Part shown: positions 17,547 to 25,681 of the stretch, in pieces
Layout of the letters: each line of letters begins with the position of its first letter
How positions within the stretch are numbered: position 1 is the stretch's first letter
Source of the DNA: Pseudobutyrivibrio sp.
Lineage (GTDB): Bacteria; Bacillota; Clostridia; Lachnospirales; Lachnospiraceae
Direction: 5' to 3'
Assembly (NCBI RefSeq): GCF_015057185.1
Contig: NZ_SVEV01000005.1
Coordinates: forward strand, 48,927 to 112,926
Length of the DNA stretch: 64,000 nt
Position numbers and translations under genes: made by a program
The notes under the pieces: model-generated
The model's input: only the letters and a program-made list of their open reading frames with translations
What the model was told of the DNA's origin: nothing
Databases searched by the model: none

Positions 17547-18791
17547 TTAAACCTCCGCAGATGTTATGTAGCCTTTGATTGCCGATGCGGTTACAGTAGC
17601 AGCTGATGCCAAATATACAAAGGAATCCTTATGTCCGGCACGACCTTTGAAATTTCGTGTACCAGTAGAAATCAAGGTCTCACCTTCACCGATAACGCCT
17701 TGGCATGCACCCCAACAAACTGAGCAGTTAGGATTCATTACCATTGCACCTGCTTCCATAAATATATCAAGTAGGCCTTCTTTTAATGCCTGTTTGTATA
17801 CTGCACGGCTGGCAGGAACAACTAAAAATCTAACCTTTTTGGCAACATGCTTTCCTTTTATTACGGCTGCTCCTACCCTTAAATCTTCTATTCTTCCATT
17901 GTTGCAGCTTCCCAGAAATGCCTCGTCAATTTTCACGCCTTCGCACTCAGAAACAGGCACTACATTGTCAACGAAGTGAGGCTTTGCAACAATAGGCTCA
18001 ACAGAAGCCAAATCAATATCAAATACTTCTGCAAAGTTAGCATCTTCATCAGATTTATAAATAGCCTTTGGCTCTCTACCATGTTCTTTTAAATATTCTA
18101 AAGCAACATCATCCACTTCCATCAAGGCAGTTTTAGCTCCAGCTTCTACACAGAGATTACAAATAGAGATTCTATCAGCAATTGATAAGTTATGAACGCC
18201 ATCTCCAGCAAACTCCATAGCCTTGTAATTAGCACCATTGGCCGATATTTTCCCGATAATTGTAAGGATTAAATCTCTTGCATATACCCCTGGTTTCAGA
18301 TTGCCATGTAGATTAAATCGAATAGTCTCAGGCACTAACAACCATGAAGTTCCTGTAACCATTGCATATAAATAATCTGTGCATCCTACTCCTGTACCAA
18401 ATGCACCTAGGGCACCGTAAGCACATGTATGAGAATCAGCACCAAAAATCAACTCACCTGGGCGAACATGATTTTCCATCATAATCTGATGGCACACGCC
18501 TTCTCCTTCATAAAATGTGATACCATGCTCTTTTGCAAAATCCCTCATTTTCTTATGAGATGCTGCTGTTTTAGGGCTATCTGCTGGAATATTATGATCA
18601 ATAATCCAAACCAGTTTTTCTGTATCTGCAATATGAGGATTTTTCAATCCATTGTACATATCAATAGTAAGATGTGTGGTTCCATCATTACTCATTAATC
18701 TATCTAATGTAACTGTCTCAATATCGCCTGCTTTGCAGCTTGCTTTCCCAGCTGCAGCTGCGATAATTTTCTCAGCCATAGTCATTCCCAT
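17547..18791 (-). CDS. leuC: Aconitase-family large subunit, 3-isopropylmalate dehydratase type (paralogue 1)
   Basis: Large [4Fe-4S] subunit, 414 residues, beginning MGMTMAEKIIAAAAG, the usual start of clostridial LeuC. Cluster cysteines are in FLGSCNNGRIEDL and NPNCSVCWGACQG. GADSHTCAYGALGAFGTGVG carries the substrate/cluster-side His-Asp-Ser residues. It probably serves leucine synthesis with one of the two neighbouring small subunits. A 199-base structured leader with four adjacent hairpins and a repeat copy separates it from the 155-residue small subunit upstream. It is followed after 1 base by the 159-residue small subunit. Confidence 0.87.
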   Translation of the reverse strand: MGMTMAEKIIAAAAGKASCKAGDIETVTLDRLMSNDGTTHLTIDMYNGLKNPHIADTEKLVWIIDHNIPADSPKTAASHKKMRDFAKEHGITFYEGEGVCHQIMMENHVRPGELIFGADSHTCAYGALGAFGTGVGCTDYLYAMVTGTSWLLVPETIRFNLHGNLKPGVYARDLILTIIGKISANGANYKAMEFAGDGVHNLSIADRISICNLCVEAGAKTALMEVDDVALEYLKEHGREPKAIYKSDEDANFAEVFDIDLASVEPIVAKPHFVDNVVPVSECEGVKIDEAFLGSCNNGRIEDLRVGAAVIKGKHVAKKVRFLVVPASRAVYKQALKEGLLDIFMEAGAMVMNPNCSVCWGACQGVIGEGETLISTGTRNFKGRAGHKDSFVYLASAATVTASAIKGYITSAEV

Positions 18792-18815
18792 AATTTATTA
18801 TCTCCTTTGAGCTCC

Positions 18816-18837
18816 GCTTTGTTACGCTCTCAAGCTC
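18816..18837 (-). repeat. Leader repeat copy before the 414-residue dehydratase gene
   Basis: On the minus strand GCTTGAGAGCGTAACAAAGC, flanked by AGCT on both sides, about 25 bases before the start codon. It matches the prfC leader hairpin at 3368-3386 (two differences and one gap) and resembles sequences at 15777-15795 and 27351-27384. Confidence 0.6.
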
Positions 18838-18862
18838 TTCTAAGTATTTAATATTCTATGAC

Positions 18863-18980
18863 TTCTTGCTGACTAAACAATGAAATTGTCAGCAAGAATC
18901 CTGCTTCGCAGGACATGAAAATAGATAAATCTATTTTCATGGTAGTTACGATTCCAGTTTTTCTGAGGAAAAACAGGAAT
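18863..18980 (-). repeat. Array of four adjacent hairpins between dehydratase genes
   Basis: Four back-to-back inverted repeats. They are an 11-bp stem TTCTTGCTGAC/GTCAGCAAGAA (18863-18898); TCCTGC-TTC-GCAGGA (18899-18913); a perfect 13-bp stem CATGAAAATAGAT with a 2-base loop (18914-18941); and a 13-bp stem with one mismatch (18951-18980, ATTCC arms). None is followed by a T-run in minus direction, so these are not ordinary terminators. They could be RNA processing, stability or attenuation structures, or a composite repeat element. Confidence 0.65.
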
Positions 18981-18990
18981 CTATATTCAA

Positions 18991-19458
18991 TTATTGGTTC
19001 AGCGATGCAATGAGGCCGCCTTGGTCTAGGATTTCCTGCATCTTTGCTGGAAGCTTTGTGCAGGAATAGGTATAACCGCCTACAGTAATTACACCTGCCT
19101 GCAAATCAAGCTCCATTTCGTCCCCATCTTTAACTACATCATAAAGCTCCTTGCTAACAATAACAGGCATACCGATATTGATAGCATTTCTATAAAAAAT
19201 ACGGGCGAAGGACTTTGCAATAACTGCCTTTACACCAAGTGCTTTTAATACGCTAGGCGCCTGCTCTCTGGATGAACCACATCCAAAATTTTCGTCTGCC
19301 ACAACAAAATCCCCCGGTTTTACCTGTGAAGCAAAATCAGAATTTAGGGATTCAAAAGTATGAACTTTCATCTCATCTATTGTTGGAAATAGTAGATACT
19401 GAGAAGCGATGATTTGATCTGTATCTACATCTTTGTGAAATCTAAATACCTTACCCAT
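18991..19458 (-). CDS. leuD: 3-isopropylmalate dehydratase-type small subunit (155 residues)
   Basis: Small subunit of a two-component aconitase-family dehydratase, first gene of the four-gene cluster. It contains DVDTDQIIASQYLLF (9-23), the GCGSSREQAPSVLKALG motif near 59-75, and FARIFYRNAINIGMPV. The recognition loop is YLLF, hydrophobic at the position that is Arg in homoaconitase, so an isopropylmalate-like substrate is favoured. It is separated from the next gene by the hairpin array, which could lower or uncouple downstream expression. Ribosome binding site TAGGAGGC precedes the ATG. Confidence 0.86.
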   Translation of the reverse strand: MGKVFRFHKDVDTDQIIASQYLLFPTIDEMKVHTFESLNSDFASQVKPGDFVVADENFGCGSSREQAPSVLKALGVKAVIAKSFARIFYRNAINIGMPVIVSKELYDVVKDGDEMELDLQAGVITVGGYTYSCTKLPAKMQEILDQGGLIASLNQ

Positions 19459-19610
19459 AATGCCTCCTATTACAATTTATATATTAAAACATTGTACCGC
19501 AATTCTTTAGTGGTTTAAAGAGTTAAATCAACTGTTTTACATTAAAAACTTTAAATGCAATAATTATTGTCTTATGATAGAAACATATTTTTATAGATAA
19601 GGAGTTAATT

Positions 19611-20159
19611 ATGACAATCGAGTTATTTGGATTGTCTCTCACCTTTACTATCATGGAGCTTCTTGGCAACATTTTTTCTATTGCCGCCTGCATTCTCATG
19701 GTTGTAATTGGTTATCTGAGACACAAAAGAACAGTGCTCATTGCACAGAATATACAGCTGATTTTATTTTCTATAGCGTACTCATTTCTAGGTGGAATCG
19801 CCGCTGTAGTTAGTAACGTAGTCAGCCTCATAAGAAATCTTATTTGCCTTAAGTGGAATTTAAATACACCCCTCAAAATCTTTTTTATCGGATTCCAAGG
19901 AGTGTTCACTTATTTCACCACTATGAATCGACCTGTAGATTGGCTTCCATTTTTAGCAGCCACATGCCTTACTATCACTCTTAGTTCTAAGAAGGATATA
20001 GTAATAAAGCTAGGTTGCATCGGTAGCACACTTTGCTTCGGTCTTTATGATTTTAATTTGCACAACTGGCCAACATTAGTGTTTGATATATTCTCATTCA
20101 TCACTAGCTGGATTGGTGTGTATCGTATTTTAAATGCGTCTAGACATGCCGATCATTAA
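19611..20159 (+). CDS. YgjV family inner-membrane protein
   Basis: A 182-residue protein with about six short hydrophobic segments and the pattern of the YgjV (Imp-YgjV) family: IFSIAACILMVVIGYLRHKRTVLIAQNIQ near the N-terminus, SNVVSLIRNLICLKW in the middle and DIFSFITSWIGVYRIL near the end. Function is unknown; the fold recalls PQ-loop/SWEET-like small transporters. AAGGAG lies before the start. Its last 30 bases overlap the end of the convergent EAL gene, so there is no room for a separate terminator between them. Confidence 0.8.
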   Translation: MTIELFGLSLTFTIMELLGNIFSIAACILMVVIGYLRHKRTVLIAQNIQLILFSIAYSFLGGIAAVVSNVVSLIRNLICLKWNLNTPLKIFFIGFQGVFTYFTTMNRPVDWLPFLAATCLTITLSSKKDIVIKLGCIGSTLCFGLYDFNLHNWPTLVFDIFSFITSWIGVYRILNASRHADH

Positions 20160-21314
20160 AATATCATCACGATAAGGATGTTTCATTAAATGGATCACTG
20201 TAGAAAGCTTTTCTACTGATCCATTTATTTTTTGCTCTAATTTAGCCTCTACTCTATTTTCTCCACGGCAAAAGGCTCTAATCAAAGATGTTCTGGAAAG
20301 CAGCTCATCATAATGCTTCTTTTCCTGCTCGGTAGTGCATCTCTCAATAGAAGCAGCTGTCATATCGTCGATAATGCCAGCAGTAGGAGCATCAAACTCC
20401 AAGCTATCATCCGCATGCATTACATAGTAACTGTTTTTGTATAGGTTACCATAGATAACTAATTGGTATTCATCCTTAATTGCCCTAAGTAAAAGACTAT
20501 GAGAACTAAATGTCCCCTGTCTCTGCAAATAATTGTCAGACTCCACTGTTGGCACTTGATCTATCATAGCAAGTACAAGGAAATCCTCTTTTTTCATTGG
20601 ACGGCAGAACAAGTAGCCTTGAATCCTATCGCAATCCATGTTCTGAAGGAATTTTAACTGTTCGTTAGTTTCTACACCTTCAGCAATGGTGCTTAAATTA
20701 AGCTTGTTTGCAAAAAAGAAAACAGTCTCAAGAGTGCCACGGCCTCTCTCATCCTGACAGTTATTTGCTAAGAAGGATTTATCAATCTTTAAAAAATCTA
20801 CTGGTAAATCTTTTACAAATCTAAGAGATGTAAAGCCTTCACCAAAATCATCGATTGCGATTTTTACACCAATATCAGCAAGATTGTAGGCCCATTCTTT
20901 TATTACAGAAAAAGATTCTTCTGACATTGCTGATTCTGTAATTTCAACCTCAAACAATCCTGGCTTAACATCATAGGTAAATAGCAATGATTGTAATTTT
21001 CTAGCAAAATCTCTCTCTTTGATATGCCATTTTGAAAAATTTACTGCAATAGGGACTGCTTTTTCCCCAAGTTCATGAATAGTACGACACGCCTCTTCGG
21101 CCATAAACCAATCAAGAAGCGTAATAGCATTTGTTTTCTCTAAACGTGGTACAAACTGCATTGGGCTGATAATAGTGCCGTCAGCCTTTTCCCATCTAAC
21201 CAAAGCCTCTGCACTTACTAATCGCCCATTATTTGCATCATATTGTGGCTGATAATAGGCTTTTATTTCATGTAACTCAATAGCAGATATGACTTCGTTA
21301 ATAAACTCTTTCAT
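20130..21314 (-). CDS. EAL-domain cyclic-di-GMP phosphodiesterase
   Basis: Likely hydrolyses c-di-GMP in the cytoplasm. The EAL domain spans about residues 10-245. The needed residues are present: SAEALVRW, VNFSKW, EITES, DDFGEGFTSL, LKIDKSF, EGVET and QGYLF. No GGDEF domain or membrane segment is seen. About 140 extra residues follow (to 394), rich in charged residues, not recognised, and possibly a sensory PAS-like module. It starts 19 bases after the alr stop, suggesting cotranscription, and overlaps ygjV tail-to-tail by 30 bases. The opposing GGDEF activity in this window is the FIST-GGDEF protein at 48876. Confidence 0.88.
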   Translation of the reverse strand: MKEFINEVISAIELHEIKAYYQPQYDANNGRLVSAEALVRWEKADGTIISPMQFVPRLEKTNAITLLDWFMAEEACRTIHELGEKAVPIAVNFSKWHIKERDFARKLQSLLFTYDVKPGLFEVEITESAMSEESFSVIKEWAYNLADIGVKIAIDDFGEGFTSLRFVKDLPVDFLKIDKSFLANNCQDERGRGTLETVFFFANKLNLSTIAEGVETNEQLKFLQNMDCDRIQGYLFCRPMKKEDFLVLAMIDQVPTVESDNYLQRQGTFSSHSLLLRAIKDEYQLVIYGNLYKNSYYVMHADDSLEFDAPTAGIIDDMTAASIERCTTEQEKKHYDELLSRTSLIRAFCRGENRVEAKLEQKINGSVEKLSTVIHLMKHPYRDDILMIGMSRRI

Positions 21315-21333
21315 ATAACCTCTAAATAACCAA

Positions 21334-22503
21334 TTACATTCGCAACATTAGTTCTTTTTCAATCACTTCACCGTTACGATAATATACTCTCGGAACACGC
21401 TTACTTACAGCACATGTAAGCTCGTAAGGAATAGTATCAGCAATAGCTGCAAGTTCGTCAATAGAATTTTTCTCTCCAAAAATTTCTACTTCACTGCCGA
21501 CATCAACAGTAGGCATATCTGTAATATCAATCATGCACATATCCATACAGATTTTACCTCTAAGCTTTGCCGGTCCTTCTTTTGTGTATAAGCTGCATTT
21601 ATTTGACAAGCAGCGTAAAAATCCATCCGCATAGCCGTAAGGCAACACGCCAATTCTAGTAGTTTTGTCGGTAACAAAAATGCCGCCATAGCTAATAGCA
21701 GTTCCAGCTGGATAAATTTTAATAGTGCTAACTGTAGTTTTCATAGTCATGGCAGGTTTGAGTCCCATTTCTTTTGCAAAATCACCATAACCGTAAAGTA
21801 AAAGTCCTGGGCGAACCATATCCAGATAAGTCTCTGGAAATCTAGCTACAGCACCTGTATTAGCACAATGTCTAATCTCAAATTTATGGCCCAATTCCTT
21901 TTCTACCGCATCTATAACATCGGTAAACAATTGGAATTGATGCTGTGTGTATTTATCGTTTTTTTCACCAAGCTCATCTGATACTGCAAAGTGTGTAAAT
22001 ATTCCCTCTGCCTCAAGGCCAGGCATATTGCAGGCCTCAACGATGCCTTTTACACCAGTATCAAAATAACCGTTGTCACATAGATAACCAAGTCGAGACA
22101 TACCAGTATCGACCTTGATATGCACCTTTAATTTGCCTCCACATTTAACTGCCTCGGCACTATATTCATCTGCCTTTGCTTTGCAGGTAATAGCCTGTGT
22201 TACATTATATTCAATAAGTCTTGCTACCTGTTCCTTTGGCGTATGTCCCAAAATAAGAATAGGCATTTTTATTCCATTTACTCTAAGCTCTAGAGCTTCG
22301 TCAGCGCTACTAACAGCTAAGTAGTCAGCACCGATTTCTTCAAGGAGCTGGCTCACCTGAATGCTGCCGTGACCATAAGCGTCAGCTTTTACTACTCCAA
22401 GAAACTTAACATTAGGACCTATTTTCTCTCTGATTTTTCTGTAATTGTATTCAATAGCATCTAAATTAATCTCAGCCCATGTTCGTCTAAGTGTAGATTC
22501 CAT
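21334..22503 (-). CDS. alr: Alanine racemase
   Basis: PLP enzyme that makes D-alanine for peptidoglycan. The product is 389 residues from the ATG at 22503 (MESTLRRTWAEIN). An ATG nine bases earlier is less likely because AGGAG would abut it directly. The PLP lysine lies in GVVKADAYGHGS (K39). The catalytic tyrosine is in GTAISYGGIF, and the substrate-side motif is RPGLLLYG. The gene follows a strong terminator of the upstream ABC operon and is followed 19 bases later by the EAL gene. Confidence 0.96.
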   Translation of the reverse strand: MESTLRRTWAEINLDAIEYNYRKIREKIGPNVKFLGVVKADAYGHGSIQVSQLLEEIGADYLAVSSADEALELRVNGIKMPILILGHTPKEQVARLIEYNVTQAITCKAKADEYSAEAVKCGGKLKVHIKVDTGMSRLGYLCDNGYFDTGVKGIVEACNMPGLEAEGIFTHFAVSDELGEKNDKYTQHQFQLFTDVIDAVEKELGHKFEIRHCANTGAVARFPETYLDMVRPGLLLYGYGDFAKEMGLKPAMTMKTTVSTIKIYPAGTAISYGGIFVTDKTTRIGVLPYGYADGFLRCLSNKCSLYTKEGPAKLRGKICMDMCMIDITDMPTVDVGSEVEIFGEKNSIDELAAIADTIPYELTCAVSKRVPRVYYRNGEVIEKELMLRM

Positions 22504-22551
22504 TATTCTCATCTCCTATCCTTTTAACATTACTATTATAATCATTTATAA

Positions 22552-22588
22552 AAAAAACGAAACCCTCTAGAGCACATCTAGAGGGTAT
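22552..22588 (-). terminator. Terminator of the amino-acid ABC operon
   Basis: Perfect stem ACCCTCTAGA/TCTAGAGGGT with a 5-base loop. On the minus strand it is followed by TTCGTTTTTTT; A-rich sequence on the other side. It ends the operon whose last gene stops at 22630. Confidence 0.92.
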
Positions 22589-22629
22589 TTTTTAATCGAA
22601 TTTTAATATATTAAATAATATTAGCAACA

Positions 22630-23367
22630 TTATAAAACTTTTGATAAGAAATCTTTAAGACGCTGGCTCTTTGGATTGCCAAAAATCTCTTCAGGTGTTC
22701 CTTCTTCTTTGATTCCTTTTTCATCAAAAAACATAACTCTGTCTGCAACCTCACGAGCAAATCCCATTTCGTGTGTTACAACCACCATTGTCATTCCATC
22801 ATCTGCCAATTCCTTCATTAAAGAAAGAACTTCGCCTACCATCTCAGGATCAAGTGCAGATGTAGGCTCATCAAATAAAATAACCTCTGGATTCATTTCA
22901 AGCGTACGAGCAATAGCTATACGCTGCTTCTGTCCACCCGAAAGGCTATCTGGATAAGCATCAGCCTTGTCAGCAAGGCCAACTCTCTCCAAAAGCTCCT
23001 GGGCTTTTTTATCAGCCATTTCCTGAGTCATAAGTCCTTGCTTAACTGGTGCAAGTGTAAGATTCTTTTGGATGGTCAAATGTGGGAAAAGGTTAAAATG
23101 CTGGAAAACCATTCCCACACGACGACGAACATCGTTTATATCTACTCCCTTTTTTGTGATGTCTTCACCATCAACATAGATTGCTCCATCTGTTACACTT
23201 TCTAATTGATTGAGTGTTCTAATAAATGTAGACTTTCCACATCCAGATGGTCCAATTATAGCGATAACCTCGCCTTTTTCAATCTGCATATTTACACCGG
23301 CAAGAACCTCGTTATCTCCAAAGGATTTATGCAAGTTTTCAACTTTAATTAATACATCGCTGCTCAT
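22630..23367 (-). CDS. Polar amino-acid ABC transporter ATP-binding protein
   Basis: A 245-residue ATPase of the GlnQ/HisP type that energises uptake of a polar amino acid. Walker [10 protein letters not shown] is at 39-47, the Q-loop in [12 protein letters not shown] (GlnQ-specific), signature LSGGQKQR near 142, Walker [15 protein letters not shown] near 165 and the H-loop [16 protein letters not shown]. It starts 15 bases after the binding-protein/permease fusion stop, with a terminator downstream, making a compact two-gene transporter operon. Confidence 0.95.
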   Translation of the reverse strand: MSSDVLIKVENLHKSFGDNEVLAGVNMQIEKGEVIAIIGPSGCGKSTFIRTLNQLESVTDGAIYVDGEDITKKGVDINDVRRRVGMVFQHFNLFPHLTIQKNLTLAPVKQGLMTQEMADKKAQELLERVGLADKADAYPDSLSGGQKQRIAIARTLEMNPEVILFDEPTSALDPEMVGEVLSLMKELADDGMTMVVVTHEMGFAREVADRVMFFDEKGIKEEGTPEEIFGNPKSQRLKDFLSKVL

Positions 23368-23382
23368 AAAAATTCTCCTCTC

Positions 23383-24888
23383 CTATCGCTCGCTCTTTCT
23401 AAGATTCTTCTCCAACTTTCCAACTCCGAAATTCAAAACTTGTACAATAAGCAAGTAAATAAGAGCTACAGCAATAAGTGGTAAGAATGCCTCGTATGTA
23501 ATACTACGAATAATATCGCCGCCACGAGTTAAATCCATAAGGCCAATGTAACCACAGATGGATGTTTCTTTTATAAGTGAAATAAACTCATTTCCAAGGG
23601 CTGGAAGTACATTTTTAATTGCCTGTGGCAAGATAATAGAAATCATTGTCTGCTTGTATGTAAGACCAAGGCTTCGTCCAGCTTCCATCTGACCGCCATC
23701 GATTGACATGATACCGCCACGCATGATTTCTGCAACGTAAGCACCTGAGTTGATAGCAAATGCAATGATTGCAACAAGCAGCTTAGGCACATTAACAGAT
23801 TTAAACACAACGTAATAAATAATCAACAACTGTATCATCATTGGTGTTCCACGAATAATTGCAAGATACAGTTTGCAAATGCCATTTAAGAATGTAAGGC
23901 TACCTGTTCTGTCATGAGTAACACGTACCATTGCCACAACGAAACCGATAATCATACCAGCTAAAACAGCGCAAAGTGCAATAATAAGTGTATTAACAAG
24001 ACCCTTTATTAAGTACTGATATCTATTGCCTTCAACAAAGTTTCTCTTTAAATTGTCAATAAATCCAATGCCTGTACCTGTCTTTGAAGGATCACGTGAA
24101 ATAATTACCTGCTTAGATGTAGTATATGGATCAGAGAAATTGATAGACTTAAGACGCTCTTCAGTCATTGTCATTCCCGCAATACCAACATCCGCCTTGT
24201 GAGAATCTACTGCAGTGATAATGCTGTCAAACTCGATATCATCAATCTCAACCTCCATACCAAGCTTGTCACCAACAGCCTTGATGATATCCATATCGAT
24301 ACCAACTGCCTCATTTCCCTCGTAATACTCGTATGGTGGGAATGTAACATTTGTAGCAACTACTAATTTGCCATTGTTATACTCTGTTCCTTCTGGAGTA
24401 ACATATGGGCAAGTTCCCTTTGTATCATCACCAATATAATTAGCAACAATCTGATCAACAACGCCCTCGTCCTTTAATTCCTGTAAAGCAGCGTTAACCT
24501 TCTTAGCTAATTCATCATTATCCTTAGCGATACAAATTGCATATTCCTCTAATGCAAAAGGCTCATCAAGGATTACCAAGGATTCCTCCCCCTTTGTAGT
24601 AGCTATAGCAGGCTGTTCGTCAACGATAACGCAATCAATTTTGCCCTGCTTTAAAGCCTGAACTGCATCAGTGATTTTGTTGTATCTCTCTATTGTGGTG
24701 CCCTCTTCGTCACCTTCGTAATCAGAAGCATAAATGTCTCCGATTGTTCCTAACTGAACACCAATTTTAGACCCCGGAAGGTCATCTACTGTTTTTACTA
24801 CTTTGTCTGTGTTGTTAGAGTTTGTACTACCGCATCCGATTAACAAAGCGGCGGTTAAACTCATAAGCAATAGCGATAACTTTTTCAT
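23383..24888 (-). CDS. Amino-acid ABC transporter: lipoprotein binding domain fused to permease, binding lobes in swapped order
   Basis: A 501-residue fusion. Residues 1-19 are a lipoprotein signal peptide with lipobox LLIGC. Residues 33-152 (KIGVQLGTIGDIYA, DAVQALKQGKIDCVIVD, DEPFALEEYAICI) match the second, C-terminal half of a type II amino-acid binding protein. Residues 173-265 (KLVVATNVTFPPYEYY, ADVGIAGMTMTEERLKSINF, SDPY) match the first half. The order is therefore reversed relative to GlnH/HisJ. From about 290 a HisM-type permease follows, with the EAA loop EAGRSLGLTYKQTM at about 402-415. Its ATPase is the next gene. Most probably one circularly permuted binding domain; two half domains is the alternative. 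Confidence 0.9.
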   Translation of the reverse strand: MKKLSLLLMSLTAALLIGCGSTNSNNTDKVVKTVDDLPGSKIGVQLGTIGDIYASDYEGDEEGTTIERYNKITDAVQALKQGKIDCVIVDEQPAIATTKGEESLVILDEPFALEEYAICIAKDNDELAKKVNAALQELKDEGVVDQIVANYIGDDTKGTCPYVTPEGTEYNNGKLVVATNVTFPPYEYYEGNEAVGIDMDIIKAVGDKLGMEVEIDDIEFDSIITAVDSHKADVGIAGMTMTEERLKSINFSDPYTTSKQVIISRDPSKTGTGIGFIDNLKRNFVEGNRYQYLIKGLVNTLIIALCAVLAGMIIGFVVAMVRVTHDRTGSLTFLNGICKLYLAIIRGTPMMIQLLIIYYVVFKSVNVPKLLVAIIAFAINSGAYVAEIMRGGIMSIDGGQMEAGRSLGLTYKQTMISIILPQAIKNVLPALGNEFISLIKETSICGYIGLMDLTRGGDIIRSITYEAFLPLIAVALIYLLIVQVLNFGVGKLEKNLRKSER

Positions 24889-24952
24889 GTATATTTATTC
24901 CTCTTCCGCGTATTTTTATACATCATAGCATGATTATTATTCATTTTCAATA

Positions 24953-24982
24953 GAAAAAAAGAAAGTCCATTAAGAACTTTCA
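24953..24982 (-). terminator. Terminator of the sce7726-like gene
   Basis: Short stem GAAAGT/ACTTTC extended by flanking A-T pairs, followed on the minus strand by TTTTTTT. It lies just after the stop at 24997. Confidence 0.75.
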
Positions 24983-24996
24983 ATTTAAATTAAACT

Positions 24997-25680
24997 TTAT
25001 AGCTTTTTAGCATTTCTGCGAATACGACGAACACTAGTAGATTTTTTAGGTCCCTTGCGACGTGGTGTTTTAGCCTTCCTAAATTCTTTTATTTCTGCCA
25101 AAAGTGCCTCTTCATCTCTTTCGAATAAAATCTCACTTATGTAGGAATTCAGTGCAGTTTTATCTACATATTTTGCTTTTTCAGGATCAAGCTTGGTAAA
25201 TTCTATAAGCCTTTTCCTAATGAAAGGTTTGCTTTGACTGCTATATTTAGGAAGTTCAAAATGATTAAGGACCAAAGAAAGCTCCGGTCTCCAAAGCAAT
25301 TCTATTTTTCTTTCAAGCTTCATTTTAGAATTCAAAACAGGTGGTTTTAAATAGTAAAAATCCGGTTTGCCATCTACTTCATCAACAGTAATTACACCCC
25401 AATAATCAGGCACATGCTCTTCCACATGATTTGCGTGACTAGAGCCTACAACCACCAGGTTATAATCAAAGTATCTGTCGTAATCCTTTATTTGACCTTC
25501 TAGCCTAGTATAAGTGTCTGCATCTGATTTAATTTCAATGCCAAACAAGGCATTTGGAACAACCATAATAACATCCGCTCTGGATTTACCAATCATCTTT
25601 TCTTCAAAGATTCTGGTCTTACCGTAGGTTATTTCTAGAAAGTCAAACAAAGCCTCCCTAATATCTTTATCTTTTAACAT
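24997..25680 (-). CDS. sce7726-type PD-(D/E)XK nuclease-like protein
   Basis: A 227-residue protein with the restriction-endonuclease-like core: RADVIMV (D36), then FGIEIKSDADT with E49 and K51, giving the D-X(n)-E-X-K pattern, and TRLEGQIKDYDRYFD after it. I recognise the sce7726 family, whose role is unproven. The C-terminus is strongly basic (KAKTPRRKGPKKSTSVRRIRRNAKKL), suggesting nucleic-acid binding. It is the third gene of a run with a PH-domain protein and a lipoprotein, gap 1 base, ending at a terminator. Being next to tRNA genes and repeat scars is compatible with an accessory origin, but base composition is like its neighbours. Confidence 0.72.
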   Translation of the reverse strand: MLKDKDIREALFDFLEITYGKTRIFEEKMIGKSRADVIMVVPNALFGIEIKSDADTYTRLEGQIKDYDRYFDYNLVVVGSSHANHVEEHVPDYWGVITVDEVDGKPDFYYLKPPVLNSKMKLERKIELLWRPELSLVLNHFELPKYSSQSKPFIRKRLIEFTKLDPEKAKYVDKTALNSYISEILFERDEEALLAEIKEFRKAKTPRRKGPKKSTSVRRIRRNAKKL

Positions 25681-25681
25681 T

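Noticed and set aside
19459..19610. T-box or leucine attenuator before the dehydratase cluster
   Set aside because: No T-box core (GGGTGGNACCGCG-like) is present, and no leader peptide rich in Leu codons.
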